Source: an uncultured Clostridia bacterium (GTDB taxonomy: Bacteria; Bacillota; Clostridia; TANB77; CAG-508). Taken from it: 35,542 bases of DNA. Positions within the stretch are counted from its first letter, which is position 1; each line of letters starts with the position of its first letter. Shown here piece by piece: positions 32,858-35,542 of this stretch. The position numbers were made by a program, and so were the translations under genes. The notes beneath the pieces are model-generated. The model did not search any database, was not told the DNA's origin, and worked only from the letters and a program-made list of their open reading frames with translations. Location: assembly GCA_904381285.1 (NCBI GenBank), contig CAJFII010000015.1, forward strand, positions 1-35,542, read 5' to 3'.

Positions 32858-34411
32858 ATGAAAAAAGAAGAAAAAAATAATCATATGAAAAGAGAAACTA
32901 AAAGAATAATAAAAAATGCAAATGGCGTAACCTTAATGTCATTAGTAATAACAATAATAATATTACTAATATTAGCAGGAGTAACTTTGAGCTTAACATT
33001 AGGAGATAATGGAATAATAACACAAGCGGGGGAAGCAAAGAAAGCACAAGAAATAGCAGCAATAAAAGAGGATATACAGTTAGAGATATTAGATAAAGAA
33101 ATGGAAAAGGGTGGAGCAGGCTTAAGTCAAGAGGAATTAGAAGAAATATTAGGAAACTATGGAGAATTGCAAGAAGATGGAAATACAATAAAAACAGATG
33201 AAGGATATGAAATAGATATAGACGAAATATATAAACCAGGAGGAGGAACAAGTAATCCTGGAAGTGGTGCAAGTGATGAAGAAATAGCAGCATTAGAGGA
33301 AAAAATAAAAGAACTAGAACAAACAGTAGAAGATTTAAATAATACCAAAACAGAACTAGAAGGAACAATAGAAGACTTAAATGGACAATTAGAACAAGAG
33401 CAAGGAAATAATGCAGAATTACAAAAACAAATAGAAAATTTACAAGGACAGGTAAACAATTTAAATACAACAAAAGAACAATTAGAAGACACAATAAATA
33501 GTCTAAATACACAAATAGCAGATTTAAAAGCAAAACAAGCAACAGGAACAGCGGTGGCAGCAGATGTATTAAGTGGAAAAACATTTTCAAATTCAAGTAG
33601 TGTAGGAATAACAGGAAGTATGCCAAATTTAAATACTAATTCTAAAATTACACATACATCGAGTAATGGTACAAAAGTAATATTAGGAGATGCAGCATAT
33701 GCAACCACAAATAGTGATGGAGTGAATAGATTTCAAATTAGATATAATAGTACACCTGGATATTTACCAGGAAATACTTTAATTGCATTAGATTATTCAA
33801 AAGTAGCATCGGCAATAGGATTAACAGGAAATAAAATAGTAGCAGGAAATACTATATTAGGTGTAGCAGGAACTGACAAAGGTTATAACAATGGATACAA
33901 TGCGGGAGTAACAGCAGCAGACAATAGAGTAAACTCAAATTCAACGAACTATAAAACAGGTTATAATAATGGATACAATGCAGGAGTAACGGCAGCAGAT
34001 AACAGAGTAAATACAAATTCAACAAACTATAAAACAGGATATAATAATGGATACTCAGCAGGACAAAGTGCAGGGAGAACTCTAAAAACATATAGTGGTA
34101 CAGTAACATCATCTACTTCTAAAATGAGCATGACAGCAACTAATGGTAGTGCAAAAAGTTTATATTATGCAACACTTAATTTAAATTTTACTCATACTAT
34201 TGTTAGTATTGTATATCAGTTAGCAGGAGCTACATCAGGAGAAAACAATTATTTTAGAATAAGTGCAAATGGAGAATATATGCGTGCAGCAGACAATTAT
34301 TATATCATGATGTCAACTATTAACTCAAATTGGTCTACTAATACATCAATAAAAATTCCAACTGGTAGTCTATCAGGTAAATCTATATCTTATGTAGTTT
34401 ATTATATCTAA
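32858..34411 (+). CDS. Pilin-like surface fibre protein, paralogue 2 (pilin, coiled coil, tail-fibre-like tip)
   Basis: This 517-residue paralogue has the same plan as 24632-25897: a basic N-terminus, a prepilin-like motif Gly23 then Val24 (ANGVTLMSLVIT) with Ser28 at +5, a membrane helix (24-46), GDNGIITQAGEAKKAQ, a Gly-rich hinge (127-138), a coiled coil (about 140-228) and VLSGKTFSNS-GITGSM (237-255). Its tip differs. It has an extra module (260-341) ending in a GNTILGVAGTDKG motif familiar from phage tail proteins, then Tyr-Asn-Gly-rich 26-residue tandem repeats (342-402) and a unique C-terminal domain (about 405-517). GGGAGG gives well-spaced initiation at ATG 32858. It is likely exported. 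Its receptor or role is unknown. Confidence 0.8.
   Translation: MKKEEKNNHMKRETKRIIKNANGVTLMSLVITIIILLILAGVTLSLTLGDNGIITQAGEAKKAQEIAAIKEDIQLEILDKEMEKGGAGLSQEELEEILGNYGELQEDGNTIKTDEGYEIDIDEIYKPGGGTSNPGSGASDEEIAALEEKIKELEQTVEDLNNTKTELEGTIEDLNGQLEQEQGNNAELQKQIENLQGQVNNLNTTKEQLEDTINSLNTQIADLKAKQATGTAVAADVLSGKTFSNSSSVGITGSMPNLNTNSKITHTSSNGTKVILGDAAYATTNSDGVNRFQIRYNSTPGYLPGNTLIALDYSKVASAIGLTGNKIVAGNTILGVAGTDKGYNNGYNAGVTAADNRVNSNSTNYKTGYNNGYNAGVTAADNRVNTNSTNYKTGYNNGYSAGQSAGRTLKTYSGTVTSSTSKMSMTATNGSAKSLYYATLNLNFTHTIVSIVYQLAGATSGENNYFRISANGEYMRAADNYYIMMSTINSNWSTNTSIKIPTGSLSGKSISYVVYYI
33881..34063 (+). repeat. 78-bp tandem repeat inside pilin-like paralogue 2
   Basis: The copies start at 33881, 33959 and 34037. 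The first two are complete (26 residues each, GYNNGYNAGVTAADNRVN and NSTNYKT) and nearly the same in DNA, and the third stops after about 27 bases. The repeat length is a multiple of three, so copy-number change would keep the frame. Confidence 0.9.
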
Positions 34412-34418
34412 TTCTCAT

Positions 34419-34465
34419 AAAAAAGAAACAGAGATTTTTGATACAAAATTCTTTGTTTCTTTTTT
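34419..34465 (+). terminator. Intrinsic terminator after pilin-like paralogue 2
   Basis: A roughly 20-bp stem (34419-34439 with 34445-34465, one G-U pair and one mismatch) has a 5-base loop, and T residues follow. Confidence 0.75.
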
Positions 34466-34478
34466 CTTTTATTAAATC

Positions 34479-34556
34479 TTATGTAAAAAAGTGATATTCA
34501 AAAACGGTCCAAACTATTGCAAATGGACGATGACAAAGATAAAATGACGAAAAAGA
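34479..34556 (+). repeat. Intergenic repeat element, copy C
   Basis: It matches copy A closely in the blocks TTATGTAAAAAAGTGAT, CAAACTATTGCAAAT and ACAAAGATAAAATGACGAAA, and both run on into GTAGGAGGACTAAAG. A short hairpin, GTCCA with TGGAC, is possible around TATTGCAAA (about 34507-34528) in this copy only. Confidence 0.75.
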
Positions 34557-34591
34557 GAGAAAAAAGCAGTAGGAGGACTAAAGAAAAATGA
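34544..34591 (+). CDS. Possible 15-residue upstream ORF overlapping the start of paralogue 3
   Basis: ATG 34544 opens MTKKREKSSRRTKEK and stops at TGA 34589-34591, which overlaps the ATG 34588 of paralogue 3 as ATGA. In paralogue 1 the matching ATG (24587) reads straight into the pilin frame, because its A run is one base shorter. It has no clear ribosome binding site and may be untranslated. Confidence 0.25.
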   Translation: MTKKREKSSRRTKEK

Positions 34592-35542
34592 AAGGAAAAA
34601 ACAATGCAAAAAATATAAGCAAAAAAATAATAAAAAAAGCAAAAGGAATAACATTAATATCATTAGTAATAACAATAATAATATTACTAATACTAGGAGG
34701 AGTAACATTAAGTCTAACATTAGGAGATAATGGAATAATAACCCAAGCGCAAAAAGCAAAAGAAGCACAGGAAATAGCGGCAATAAAAGAAGACTTCCAA
34801 TTAGCAATACTAGATAAAGAATTAGAAAAGGGAGGAACAGGGCTAACACAGGAAGAACTAGAAGAAATAGCAGGAAATTATGGAGAATTACAAGAAGATG
34901 GAAACACAATAAAAACGGATGAAGGATATGAAATAAAAATAGATGAAATATATCAACCAGGAGGAGGAACAAGCAATCCTGGAAGTGGAGCAAGCGATGA
35001 AGAACTAGCAGCGTTAGAAGAAAAAATAGAAGAACTAGAACAAACAGTAGAAGATTTAACTAATACTAAAACAGAACTAGAAGAAACAATAGAAGATTTA
35101 AATGGACAATTAGAACAAGCTGAGGGAGATAAAACAGCATTACAAGAACAAATAGAGAATTTACAAGGCCAAGTAGACAGTTTAAATAAAACAAAAGAAC
35201 AATTAGAAGCAACAATAAGTGACTTAAATACACAAATAGCAGACTTAAAAGCAAAACAAGCAACAGGAAATGCAACAGTAGCAGATGTATTAAAAGGAAA
35301 AACATTTTCAAATGGAACACAAGTAGGACTAACAGGAACAATGGAAAACAGAGGAGCGATAAATCAAACATTAAATGCAGGAGGAAGTTACACAATACCA
35401 GCAGGATATCATAATGGAAGTGGAAAAGTAACAGCAAACTCACTAGCGAGTCAGACATCAGCAACAGCAGCAGCAGGAAATATATTAAGTGGAAAAACAG
35501 CATGGGTAAATGGAAGTAAAATAACAGGAAGTATGGCAAATA
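34588..35542 (+). CDS. Pilin-like surface fibre protein, paralogue 3, cut by the right edge
   Basis: The visible 318 residues start at ATG 34588, with AGGAGG 11 bases upstream. The prepilin-like motif is Gly20 then Ile21 (KAKGITLISLVIT), with Ser25 at +5. GDNGIITQAQKAKE, the Gly-rich hinge and the coiled coil follow as in paralogue 1. Then come VLKGKTFSNG-VGLTGTM and two more tail-fibre-like modules, SYTIPAGYHNGSG and ILSGKTAWVNGSKITGSM, after which the window ends. The N-terminal half is nearly the same as paralogue 1 and the tip is different. The C-terminus, and whether the reading frame is whole, cannot be seen. Confidence 0.8.
   Translation, partial: MKGKNNAKNISKKIIKKAKGITLISLVITIIILLILGGVTLSLTLGDNGIITQAQKAKEAQEIAAIKEDFQLAILDKELEKGGTGLTQEELEEIAGNYGELQEDGNTIKTDEGYEIKIDEIYQPGGGTSNPGSGASDEELAALEEKIEELEQTVEDLTNTKTELEETIEDLNGQLEQAEGDKTALQEQIENLQGQVDSLNKTKEQLEATISDLNTQIADLKAKQATGNATVADVLKGKTFSNGTQVGLTGTMENRGAINQTLNAGGSYTIPAGYHNGSGKVTANSLASQTSATAAAGNILSGKTAWVNGSKITGSMAN

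Noticed and set aside
33881..34063. CRISPR-like array from the regularly spaced 78-bp repeats
   Set aside because: The repeats are contiguous without spacers, lie in frame inside a coding gene, and no cas genes are near.
24600..35542. A prophage, suggested by tail-fibre-like modules
   Set aside because: No capsid, terminase, portal, tail-tube, lysis or integrase gene is present. The modules are fused to prepilin-like signals and lie among housekeeping genes.
402..35542. Possible TGA recoding, because no annotated full-length gene here ends in TGA
   Set aside because: Trp is encoded by TGG throughout, frames are complete under the standard code, and TAA preference is expected at this base composition.

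Overview
This window is AT-rich DNA (roughly 30% GC by eye) from a low-GC Bacillota, most likely class Clostridia. The reasons are strong AGGAGG-type ribosome binding sites, TTGACA/TATAAT promoters with 17-base spacers, intrinsic terminators, a CwlD-type spore amidase, a G5/3D cell-wall protein, and an iron-sulfur-type PurF. The style of the surface proteins resembles uncultured gut clostridia, but that assignment is inference. Nothing here looks like a plasmid, a complete prophage, an insertion sequence or a CRISPR locus.

Layout. 1-3100: the start of a very small gene leaving the left edge on the minus strand, an HD-domain hydrolase, a bidirectional terminator and a convergent AMP-forming acyl-CoA synthetase. 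3200-7970: a leader with two promoters and a candidate structured RNA, then a 1474-residue surface adhesin (thioester domain, five DUF11-like repeats, C-terminal membrane anchor). 8000-10790: an anchored protein with three beta-rich repeats, a CmpB-family membrane protein and a degenerate receiver-GGDEF protein. 10799-12260: xpt (xanthine salvage) divergent from a CwlD-type amidase. 12324-20498: a 2724-residue cyclic beta-1,2-glucan synthase-like enzyme. 20611-21722: a G5/3D protein with its own promoter and terminator. 21723-24500: purD, an orphan gene of unlike composition, and a convergent purN that carries an apparent +1 frameshift near its start. 24531-25952: the first of three paralogous pilin-like/coiled-coil/tail-fibre-like proteins. 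26100-31064: a FtsX-type ABC exporter pair, exonuclease III and an AI-2E-family transporter. 31157-32575: purF. 32577-35542: the second and third pilin-like paralogues, the third cut by the right edge.

How the genes fit together. Two themes recur. One is envelope and surface: the large adhesin, the glucan synthase, the amidase, the 3D protein and the three pilin-like fibres. The other is purine metabolism, scattered as single genes (xpt, purD, purN, purF). The most unusual content is the pilin-like family. Each member joins a type IV prepilin-like N-terminus with Ser in place of Glu at +5, a coiled-coil stalk, and a C-terminal part built of short modules like those in phage tail fibres. The N-terminal halves are nearly the same while the tips differ. 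Each copy is preceded by a related intergenic repeat, so the set could be a surface-diversification array.

Limits: no searches or folding were run. Family names rest on motifs read by eye, and promoters and RNA structures were found by inspection only.
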